Source: Hippopus hippopus (Eukaryota; Mollusca; Bivalvia; Cardiida; Cardiidae). From it: 64,000 bases of DNA. Shown one piece after another: positions 10,801 to 22,800 of this stretch; within the stretch, counting starts at the first letter, position 1; each line of letters opens with the position of its first letter. Below the pieces are notes generated by a model, which was given only the letters and a program-made list of their open reading frames with translations, did no database searches and was not told where the DNA came from. Both the position numbers and the translations under genes were made by a program. Location: the NCBI GenBank assembly GCA_946811185.2, contig OX328107.1:44568360-44632359 (forward strand), given 5' to 3'.

Positions 10801-13800
10801 GCGCAGATGATGATAGCACACATGCACTGATAAATTGTCTAGGAAACATGAATAAATGTACTGGTGCTGCAACAAGACTGAAATATGGGTAGAAAGGGTG
10901 TTACATTACATCAACTTTATTTCCAGGTGGAAGAGGATAGCTGCAATGATGGAAAAAATGTGTGTTGTACTTTTGTCTTAATGGCATTTAGTATTATCAT
11001 TATTTGGGTTATTTTCCATTGAACTATAGCTTTTGCTTATCTGTTTGAAGTTTAGTGAATAACTTCACTCATTGATTGTGAATCTCTGTATTTAAACATT
11101 GCAGTATGGGGGCATGCGCTTTGGGAAATGTTTTGTTTCTTTCATGCTTTATAATTACTCTGAATGGTGCTCTGTGTCAATTAGAACTACAATGTACTAT
11201 TTTCAAGGATGAGGGGGATTTATATAGGTTAAATAAATACAGCACCTTATAAATAGCCTGCACCAAACCATCCTAATACCCCCATTCCACTGAGTGGCGA
11301 TTTCGCTATGCTTCAAAAATTTGGTCAAAATGCAGAGAATCGCAGTAGAAATGCCTTGATCATAGTAGAAGTGTATTGGAAGCTTCATGATTGCCACTGA
11401 ATTTAAACCTCCATTCCAGAGATTTTGCTACACTTCGATTTTTTAGTAAAAATGCTGCAAAGTGTAGCAGGAATGGCAATAGTGCAGTTGAAACACTTTG
11501 ATCATAGTAGAAGCGTATTGAACGCTTCATGATCACAGCTTCCCAGCGCTTGTTTTGACCTTTCTTAAAATTGATGTAGCAGGATCGCCGTAGGCTTTAT
11601 GCCCCCTTAAAAGCATACTAAAAGAGAAGCAAGAAATTAGTGAACGCAGCAGTATTGTAGCTGCAGCACCAGTAACGTAGCTCATGTACAGGGTATCGTA
11701 ACAAAAGCAACACTCAACCCTTTCAATCTATTATTTATAACCGCAAGCTGGAGCACAGCTATTGCAGCATTTCAATCCATTTTCTTCCAATATATCTATA
11801 TAGAAACGTTCCAAAAGCACAACAGAAGCGCAGCTTCTGCGCATAGGTCGCAGCAGCAAGGTATTAAGCCTGAAATCCCTTACTGTAGTGGAAGTGTAGA
11901 AGAAGCATCTTGGAAGCGCTGTAGAACCGCAACATTGGCGTGACAGGACCGTGGCCAGCTCAACGAGATCAAGATTGAAGCATGCCATAAGCTTACTGGA
12001 AACCCTTAAGTCCCAAAATGTTGCATATGTTGGTGCTTTTTGGCCGATTGAAAAGATTTTGAAGAAGGGCCATGATAGCCATGAGCACAGAGGAATCACC
12101 GCCCAGTGGAATGGGGGTATAAGTTACTACACCCCCAGGAAAGATGGCATATAGCAGAAAATGTGAGAAAAGGAGAAAATGCTTGTAACCATCATTTTCT
12201 TTTATTATCTACATTGTTTTCTGCCCTTTAAAAGAAGAGGAGCACCAGTAGAACCAAATTTGATTTGTTGCCTGAAAATGCTTCTAAATTGAACAAGGCA
12301 AAAATTGTGCCATCTGGGTCTGTATTCTCCAACCATGCTTAAGAATATTCTTTGTGTTCTTCTGGAGAATTTTCTAACTTTTAAAGTAATGCATCGTATG
12401 ATTGGCTAAACCAAATGGTTTAGCCAATCATAAGATGTGTTACTTTCAAAGTTAGAAAATTCTTCAGTGTAAGCCTAAGAATATTCTCAAGAACGGTTTG
12501 TGAATATAGACCCTGTTAAAGAGTTTAACACAAATTTTATCATTTTTATGGCTCTTTCAATAAGTAAATAAACTGATTTAAGTGGCCCAGGATAACTTAT
12601 AATTGATCATTTGTGAAAACATGAATAGGAACTTGGTACTAAGGTTTTTTTAGCATGAGCAAGTTCTCTTTTTTTTGAAAATTAATAAAGATCTTGTTTG
12701 TTGATTTATTGATGTGCTTACAGTGAAAATTTTAGTAATTATGATTATTTTAGCTTTTGTTTTGCTTTGTAACCCAGCACATGTTCCATACATGCCCCTA
12801 TCCTGTAATTCTTTACCAAACAACAAAATTTTAGACTGGTCCAAACTGAAAGCATTTGCAGAAGACAAATTGAATGTAGGTAGTTCAAATTCTGTCTTTG
12901 ATAGGGTCGAAAACATTGTGGAAAAGGTTACCAGCATTTTCTCCTTTTCTTGTGATGTTTTCAGAACCCTTTGTCTTCAGGGTCCATAAAACTGTGGATT
13001 ATATAGTAAATGGTCAATTCTTTACCAGATGACAAAATGATTGGTTTGTCTAAATTGTCTAGGGTCGTTAATATACCAGAGTGTTTGGTAAAGTGTTGTT
13101 TCTATCACCACCTTGACTAACAAATGCAGCTTTTGTGGATGATATAGATAAAAATCAGACTGCACAGATTTTTTTCAAACTTTGAAGAAAAAGTTTCTTT
13201 ATTTGCAGTGGAATTGATACAAAAAAAAAACCAAACAAACTTTTATGAGCCATGCTCCTTGAAAAGGAGGTTTAATGCATCTGCTAAAAGTATCGACCCA
13301 GGTCAGCCTGTGTAGTCTGCACAGGCTGACCTGTGTCAAAACTTTTTGCTTTTGGTAAATTTTCTGCATGTGAAAGAGTCGTTCTACCTCAGGATTTTAG
13401 CCAGTTGTTCGACAAAATGGATTTTATGGATCTTTAGTTATGTGATGACTCGCTTGGTATGATGGATCACAGATAAGTTAAATAGAGAATATTATATGTA
13501 ATTATGTATGCCAAGTCTGAAAACCTTGCCCTCATCTTGACTTGTCCTTGATTGATTGATTCAATGGTATTGATATGCTGCTTTAAACATCCATCTCAGC
13601 AATATCATGGCACAGCTCGCGTATTTATGTATAGGGTGTTTCATAATATACATGCATGTCACACTTTCAAATATACCTAAAGAGTATTGTTTGTAAAGGC
13701 ATGACAATAAAACTTTGTACCATTTGATAAGTCAAAGAACAAAGTTTTATGACATGCCCAGTATGTTGGGTAACATTAAACAATAAAGGCAACTAGGGCC

Positions 13801-16800
13801 TTTCAAAACACACATCGATTTATATCAAATGTTCAAAATGACATAATTTTTATAATTCAGGGCATTCAGTCTTTTCCTGAAATTTCCTTTCATGGATCAG
13901 CACATCTAGGTCGTGATCACCACCATCTTTGGAAGTATTGATGCCCTTAGCTAATCTGTTGTCTGAGGCTGGACTTTCTACACATGTCTAGAATGCTTTG
14001 AGTGTGAGTGGTATGACTGGCCATTTATGTTTTGAAGACAGTAATGATGACGCTGCAAAAATAAAAGGGAATGATATCTGCTGCTCTTTCCTTGAAGCAA
14101 AAGTTTATGCCAGCACTTTGTGATAGGGTATATCGCATGTTGAAATGTGGTTTCAGCAAGATGGTATAACACAACACTCAGTCCATAGTGTATTGAAATG
14201 GTTGGAAAGCAAGATTGATTCAAGGCAAATCTTGAAAATAGAGCAACCGTGGACCCCTCAATGGCAGGACATAAGCCCATTCAACTTTTTCCTATGAGGA
14301 AAAAATACATAAAGTCCAGCCTCAGAGAACAGAGACCTCAGTAGTTCCATAGATGAGACTGATCACTACCCAAATGTGCAAATCAATAAATTTGAAATTT
14401 ATGAAAAAACTATATGCTCTGCAAGGTAAAAATGAACATCATTTTGAACATTGGATGTAAAGTTATGTATGTTTTGAATGGCACTAGCTGCCTTTGTTGT
14501 TAAATTTTACCTCACATACTGTGCATGACATAAAACTGTATTCTTAAACTTATTAAATGGTATATATTTCATTGTAATAACTTTATAAATAATATACCTC
14601 AGGCATATTTGAAAGTGTAACATATATTAATAAACACCCTGTATGTCTTAGGTTTGCCCAATACTTGGCAAGGGCTCTGAAGTGTCTTGCCGAAGGTTGC
14701 GGCCACAAAAGGTACATTTCCTACACATGACCACTGAGCCTTGCAGGACCACTCGACTTATCCTTGATGTATAATATGCAGGTACACATCAGTTTAATCC
14801 TTATTAGATTACAGGAGCAAATAATACTTGAGATACTCAACATGTGCTGTGCATAGTCAGGCGCTTGTTGCCCAAATATAATCAGAGAAACTATTGGTTA
14901 AATCATGTCAAAATTTCATAGGCAGCCTTGATCGGTTAAGGATGAAAGATTTTTCTTTATCATGACAACCAGGATTTTCTCCTTTACCCACAATGTTTTT
15001 TACCCTGCCAGAGAATAACATTGAATTTTTTATTCATTTTTGACACATTTATTTTGTCATCTGTAAAATGCTTTTGATTTGAAGAAGTCTAAAATTTTGT
15101 CGTTTGGTATAGAGTTAAGTGTAAACTCACTGAAGTTATATTATAGACTGAGAGACATTATTGGATCACGTTAATGTTAGACATGTTCATCATCTTGTTT
15201 TCAGCAACCACATCCCAGCTTTAAAGATCGTCCCAGTTATAAACATATAGTGATCCTGCTCGCTATAAGTCTCATCATCACTGCAGTATTTCTGATAATT
15301 TTTGCTCGATAGAAGTATATTGAGTAAGTTTGTGTTTTCTATCTTATGCTTCCTGCGTGCTCTTTGAGAACACATTTTGGTTTTAAGACATAAAGTTGAC
15401 TCTTTACCAAACAACAAAAATTTAGACTTGTCCAAATTGAAAGCATTTGCAGACGACAAATTAAATGTGGTTTAAATGAAGAAAGTTTCTGTGAAAGGGA
15501 AGAAAGCATTGCGGAAAAAAAGGAGAAAATGCTGGTTAATGTCTTTGAAATGGTAGTAAACATTGTAGAAAAAGGAGAAAATGCTGGTCTAATGCATTTT
15601 CTCCCTTTTCCACAATGTTTTTGAAAGCCGTTATTTCTCAGGTTCATTAAAGCAAGGAATTATTTGGTAAAGGATTGATTCACAGCTATAGTATGGACCC
15701 TTGCTTGTATCTTGCTGTTTGAGAACAGTGTGCAGGGGCCTGGCTATGCATATGCATATTTGCATGTGTGTACAGACAGTTGGAAACACATTCAATACAT
15801 ACAGTATGTTAGAAATACATTAATTTACATACCTCTCATACTACATTCATATGTATGGATCCTTGCTTGTATCTTGCTGTTTGAGAACAGTGTTCAGGGG
15901 CCTGGCTATGCATATGCAGACTGTTGGAAACACATTCAATACATACAGTTTGTTAGAAATACATTCATTTACATACCTCTCATACTACATACATATGTAT
16001 GGATCCTTGCTTGTATCTTGCTGTTTGAGAACAGTGTTCAGGGGCCTGACTATGCATATGCATATTTGCATGTGTGTACAGACTGTTGGAAACACATTCA
16101 ATACATACAGTTTGTTAGAAACATATTCATTTACATACCGCCTCTCATACTACATACATATTATTCATGCCTGATCTATGATACAAATACCGGTAATAAC
16201 TGATGCTACAACATTAAATCATGAGGTTCTTTTAGAGTAGAATGAAGTATGATTAAATAAATAGATTGTTATTTTAAGAGTTAGTTAACAGTCTGGCCAC
16301 CTGGGGTTCTCTTGACCTATCCATTGCTTTAAACATATTTGATTGCTGTAGCAGCCAAGATAGAGCAAGGTCCGACTGCACAAAATATGCAGCCATATCA
16401 AGGATCTACAATGTTTCCTATCCTGGGTCATTCAGGCTAAATGCAAATTTGTTAGCCTTTTTCCCAAACTAAAAATGCCCATTTCATTTATTGGTGCTAT
16501 GAGGGTTAAATTTGCAAATACATTACGGCCAAGGGAAGAAATTCCATAATCTTATCACACATGTAACTCTTTATCTCCCTTTGATTCTAATGCAACATGG
16601 TCAGTGTTGTATACTTCCAAATTTACCTAAAAGAACATCAAGAAAATGTTTATTTTTCATTTGAAATCAATTTAATGTTTCAGTGCCGGCAATAATCCTT
16701 TACCATTCTATATTTTGTTCGCATAGTGCTCCAAAAACCTACTAATCAATAAAAGTTGTTTCAATTTCTGAAAATCTTGTATAAGCTGCTTTTGGGAGAC

Positions 16801-19800
16801 CATTTATATGTGGTATGAAGTATTGTGGGGTAGATCCCTTCTAGAATCCGTTATTGCACTTAAATCCTTTCCCGAACAATCCCGAGTTTAAACCTTATAG
16901 AGGAAGAAAGCTTTTGAAAACACTGAGTAAAGGAGAAAATGCTGGTAACCAGCATTTTCTCCTTCACTCACAATGTTTTCTATCATTTCATCGACAACTT
17001 GCACCATATCAGACGCATTTCAAAAAGTTGACCAGATTAAATGTTTCTATGTAGGAAAGAGTTGAAATATGAAAAATCATGACAGCTGTGAGCTGCTGTG
17101 TTGTAAAGATTTAAATTGATCTACATGACTGCATCCTCAGCTTTTTTTTGCATGGTTTATGCCATGGATGACAGAATTCTGATGAAAAAATCCAACTTTT
17201 AATGTCAATTATTAGTCACCAGTAACATTATCCAGTGGAGCCATAAAGGCTTTCATGACCTTCTTGTTTGGATTTCTGAAACCAAGAAAACTGTGTAAGT
17301 ATACATAATTATGACTGGACACTAAAAATACCAAATATGCCATGGCTATATGGTTCAAATATTGGCTATTTTTAGGGAAAGTTTGATTTTTTATGATGTT
17401 CAACACTATTTTTAATAACATTTCGATAACACTGCTAAATCAAAACATTGATTCATTCTTCCTGATTCATTTACTAGTGCTAGAAAAAAAGTCATAACCT
17501 AGACTACTTCTTGCCTGACAAGCCCTGGCCAGCAGGATGCCAGGACCAGTTTCACCAGCCATTCTAGATACCATTTTAATTAGACATTCCTAAACTAGCC
17601 ATTTGATTGTTTGAGATGTTCTGTCTCCGCCAATCAAATGACTAGTTTAGGAATTTTTTTTTTTTTAAAAGAGAGTTTTGGTGAATCATATTGCTAGTTT
17701 AGGAAACTTGAATTAGAATAAAAAGTACTGGCCAATCAAACTGCTAGTTTAGGAATCTTTAATTGGAGTATCGGCCAATCAGTTGACTAGTTTAGAAGCT
17801 TTGAGTTAGAGAAGAGAATATTGGCCAGTCAGATGACTGTCTTGGGAATTTTGAATTGGAATAAAGAGATTATTGGCCATTTAGATTGCTAGTTTAGGAA
17901 ATTTGAAATAGAATAGAAAGTATTTGCTAATCAGGTGATTACTCTAGGAATTTTTAATCAGGGTATGTAACAAGTATTGATCAGCCAGTCTGATTGCTAT
18001 GTTTGGAAATCAGCATTTGAATAAAGAATCGTTTGTGAACATGGCACCAGCCAATTGCCAATCTCACGCCTTGAAGGATTTCCAAACAGTCTATATTTAG
18101 GCATACTACTAATGACTAAAACTGACACTGAGGAGGAAAAAAAGTCACAAAATTAAAGAAAATATAACAAGAAGTTGCTCCTTCACCCACAATATTTTCT
18201 AAAGCTGTCTACTGCAGAGAATATAATGATAATGACCAAACTCTTAACCTCATTTGAAGAAATTGATGCTGACTTACCTGACAACAAAATTTTGGACTTG
18301 TCCCTATTCAAAGCATTTGCTGCTGAAAAGTAAATGATTGAATGGGTCTTTAGAATGATAAAAAATAATGTTTGAAAGGGAGAAATTGCTTGTATCCAGC
18401 ATTTTCTCCTCTTCCCACAATGTTGTAAAAGATATTTTCCTCAGGGCTATTAGAACACAGGAATGTTTAGTAAAGGAATAGATATGGATGATCAAGATGG
18501 ACTATTGAGGTAAAATACATTTGTAGGTACTGCAGCTTTCAAACAAGTTGCCCAAAACAACTTTTCTTTTTGGCTTAACGTTTTCAAAAGTGGTGTGCTA
18601 TGAGACAAAGAGTTCTTTTGCATAATGATGTTGTTTTAACCCATTACCACACAATCCCTACTTTTGACGACCCCGAGAAAGAAGCCTTTGGAAAACATTG
18701 TGGGAAATGGAGAAAATGCTGGTAACCAGCATTTTCTCCTTTTCCCACAATATTTTCTACCCTTCACAAAACAGATTTCAAATTTTCAGTCACTTTTATT
18801 TTGTTGTCTGCAAATGCTTTCGAATTGGACAAACCTAAAATTTTGTCGTTTGGTAATGAGTTAAGTAATTGCTCATCAAAAACAGCAGAACAAGATAAAC
18901 TCCACAGATGCAGTCAGGCATACTAGATAAGGATACAATAACATTTTGGTTTTGATTGTATGCTGTTTAGCGCCGTTTCCAACATTTGGCTGCTTTTTGA
19001 TATAAACATCATTGAAACAATGTTTAGTGGTGAGAGAGAAATGAATCTTGTCGCAATGAGTTTTGTCACTCCTTGAAAAGAGGTTTTCCAAGCTGGGAAT
19101 CCAACCAATGGCCCCCTGGTTTCAAGCCCTATTCACCACGAAATGAGCTACCAGGCTTGGCAGAAAGGATATGGGTGGGGATACTACCTAAAGATACAAG
19201 TTAAAGGTAGATGAGGGTACTTGGTCAATACATAGTATCCTGATGGCGATACTGAATCAAGATACAATCCATGGGGTCTGGGTGGGAGTACAGGGCCAGG
19301 ATACAATTCACAGTACAAGGATGGGGATACTGGGTCAGGATACAATTCAAAGTACATGGATGAGGATACTGGATCAGGGTACAATTCACAGTACATGGGT
19401 GGGGATACTGGGTCAGGGTATTATTTTTAAGAAATTTTAATGAGAATACTGGTTAAGGTTATAGTACATGGATGGGAATACTGGGTCAGGATACAGTTCA
19501 CAGTACATGGGTGGGGATAATGGCTCAGGATATAATTTTACAAAATTTGAATGAGAATTCTGGTTCAGGATACAGATCACAATACATGGGTGGGGATACT
19601 GGGTCAGGATTTAAATCACATGGTACTGGTGGCGTTACTGAATCTGTAAATTTAATCATAGGATACCTGGTCTGCATGTAAATTACAGGATATGGCTCAT
19701 GGTAGTAGGGTTGGATACACTACATAGTTAATTGGTGGGAATATTGAACTGGATTACAACTTCACTTTCTATGGGTTGGGATAGTAGATCATGATTGGGA

Positions 19801-22800
19801 ATAATTGTGCAAAGTACAGGTAAGAAAAAACCTAGAAAGCATGTATAGGTGAACTTGCCACCAGGATATAGCTGAATAAAGTGGAAAACGACTTTCAACA
19901 AGACAAACAATTAATTTTCATTATGGGGTTTGGATACTTTGTTAGGGTACAGTTCAGATCATATGGGTTCAGATGCTTGATCAGTATACAGCTCACTGGA
20001 TATGGGTGAGGAAATTAGGTCTGATTACAGTTCACGTGATATAATTGGGGTTTGTTTACTTTTTTAGGATACAATTAATTAGATATTGGTAGGGATGCTG
20101 GCTCAGGATACAGTTCACTGGATATGAGTGGGGATACTTGGTCAGGATACAATTTACTAGATAAAGATAGGATACTGGGTCAGGATACAGTTCACAGGGT
20201 TTGAAAGGGTACATTGACTGAGGATATGATTGACAGTAGTTGGGTAGAGATATGGGGTCAATATAAAATTCACTGAATAAATTTGGGGATGCTCTGTCAG
20301 GCTACAGTTCACAGGGTGTGGGTTGGTGTGCTGACTCAGGACATGATTTCAAGAACATGGATGGGGATACTTGGTCAAAATAAAATTCACCGGATATAGA
20401 TGAGGGTTTTGGGTCATGCTATAGTTTACAGGATATGGGGGTACTGGATAACAATACAATTCATGTGATATAGTTTTATACTTGCTTGCCTTGTGAAGAT
20501 CCTGAAAGTAGACAAGGAGATGGTGTGAAAGTACCTTTTTCTATTTTCAGGTGAAGGATAAATCAAATAATGGAGCTGTTGTGTGCTGTGCTGTGACTTT
20601 CTTTACTGTTGTGCTGCTGGTTGCTGTATTCATTTATGCAGCTAATGATGATGCTTATTAACTTAAATAATATTATTAGTATGCAACTTTTTATGCTCCT
20701 GTGGTAGACAACTTTTGCAAACATGGTGGACAAATTGAGGAACTTACCAGATGAATTAGTATTTAATTGGCCTCTCAATGAGCATAATAACATGAACATT
20801 GGCTATTTTCTTCAATACTCCAATACCTGGTTACCAATACACTTAGAGTAGGGTTGCCTGATGTCAGTGAGCTTGTCTTTATTCTATCATTTGTTCTTTT
20901 TCCTAAAATGTTTTCAATATTACATTAAAGAACATTCTCCTTTACTTTGGGTATTTGTTGATTTAGATGACTGTACATAGTTAGATAGTGGTATGTTGAG
21001 AAAGGTCATGAATGATACAATTACTGCATGTGACATATGACGGCTTACATTTACAAGTAAGGTATGCAAATAACTAAAGATTTAGATATCTAATGGATAG
21101 GATTTTCTCATTCATTGGATTTGAAAATATGTTGAGAGATGAAGCATTTGCTGATGGTGTTGTATGTGAGTGGATGGGTTGCTTAGTTTGATTTGCTCTG
21201 AAATCATGGAAATAATGTTAAATTTTTTTCTGGTCTTTTTCTTGACTTGTTTGTGCAAGGGGGAATTAGTTGTTTCAAGAAATTGGGATAAAAATGTAGG
21301 AATTCTAGCAGTTAGTAACAACAACCAGGCAAATTTTCATTGAGAATAAAAAGATAAAATTCTAAACATGTATATTCTGAAAGCTTACAACATTAGGTTT
21401 TCAGAAAGGTACAGTTTTATAATGCTTTTATTGATCCAACACAGAATTTATCAGTACTATAGTAAAACAGGAAAAGTTGTGATTGTTTTTTTTTTTAGAT
21501 TACAGTACATTTATTTACTTCATGATAATTATATAAAGATATCTAAAAGGCATGCATGAAAATATGCGCTGACATTGACAGAAAGAAACTTTGAAGTAGT
21601 GGAAACAGAATTCCATTTAGCTCAACAATGTTTTCTACTCTTCCAAAATCAAATTTCAAATTTTTAGTCACATTTATTTTGCCATCTGCAAATGCTTTCT
21701 ATTCTGGACAATTCCAAAATGTTGTTGTTTGGTAAAAAGTTAAAATGCACATAATCATATCAGTATTGTATGGAAAAATGGAACTCTTTTGCAGGTCACT
21801 TTAAAATGGAATCATTACAGCAGATGCATGCACTTGTAACGTTCTGCTCACTTCACACGCCAGATTTTCCATACTCAACAAATCTGACCAATTTATATGC
21901 AGTCTCTCCCATGCCTGATGCAGACCACCCAAGAACTGCCTCCTTGGGCAAAACAGGTGACCTATATTCTCTGTTCAGGTGATACATGTACAAGCAACTT
22001 GTTTTCCTGGTTTGCCTTAATAAATGATACCACCTACCAAATGGTGTCATGATCTTCACACAAGACAAGCACCTTCATAAACTGTGATTTTGCCTTTTTC
22101 TTTGGAGTTTGGCACTTTTCAGTTTTGTTTTTTCTGTCCAAATTTATCCGCTGATCACTGGCAAAAAAAACCTGATCAACTGTATGTAGACATAGGACTT
22201 GCTAATGATGCAAATCTTAGTGTTTGCAATCCTTTGGTTAGATCACAGAATTGCTTGACTTTTTACCAAACGACGTTTTGGACCGGACCAAATTGAATGC
22301 ATTTTCAAACGACAAATTAAATGTAGCTCAAATGATGATTTCTGTCTATTGTAGGATAGAGACATTGTAGGAAAAGGAGCTAGTGCTGGTTACAAGCATT
22401 TTGTCCTTTTCCCATGTTTTCAAAAGGCCTCTTTCTCAGATTTGTTAAAACTCGGGATTGTGTGGTAGAAGGTTAAAAGGCGGGTAGGTTGGTGGAGTCA
22501 AGCGTCCAAAATGAAAAGTTTGTATGTGTGCCCACCACCTTGCAGTGCAATAGTTAGGATGACAATATAAGTTTATGTTTCAAATTGTGTAAATGTGACC
22601 CGTTTTCAATAAATTAGCGTACTCCTGGATTGAAATAACAAGATTATTTAATTATTAGAATTATGATTATAAATTTTGAAATTTTGGGGGAAAAAATGGA
22701 CGTATTCCAATTTGGAAAAATGACCTTGTATTGCAAACTCAGGGTACTTTTAGTCTGAACATTTTAAAAGTATTTGATAGTTTAGATGCAAGATTAGCCC

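Larger units (their letters stand above)
13555..14765 (-). mobile_element. SINE split by a mariner-type element
   Basis: Left part 13555-13629 (GATTGATTGATTCAATGGT) and right part 14644-14765 (GCTCTGAAGTGTCTTGCC, ACCACTGAGCCTTGC) continue one SINE of the kind at 61090. TA flanks the insertion on both sides. Confidence 0.5.

Noticed and set aside
11106..11253. 49-codon frame starting MGACALGNVLFLSC, like a signal peptide
   Set aside because: It lies in the probable 3' UTR of tail exon 1, contains the AATAAA, and has no support as a separate gene.
12714..12850. Hydrophobic frame KILVIMIILAFVLLC after GTGCTTACAG
   Set aside because: It looks like a tail exon, but the phase is wrong by one base after the acceptor, the stop is far inside a MITE, and the frame runs into repeat sequence. 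At best a dead tail exon.
19184..19681. Frames with 13-residue repeats on both strands
   Set aside because: A 39-bp unit always gives a 13-codon repeat; both strands are open and units decay without respect to frame.
22084..22296. 70-codon frame after CACTTTTCAG
   Set aside because: The last third is TTAA-type MITE sequence, and the rest has no recognisable feature.
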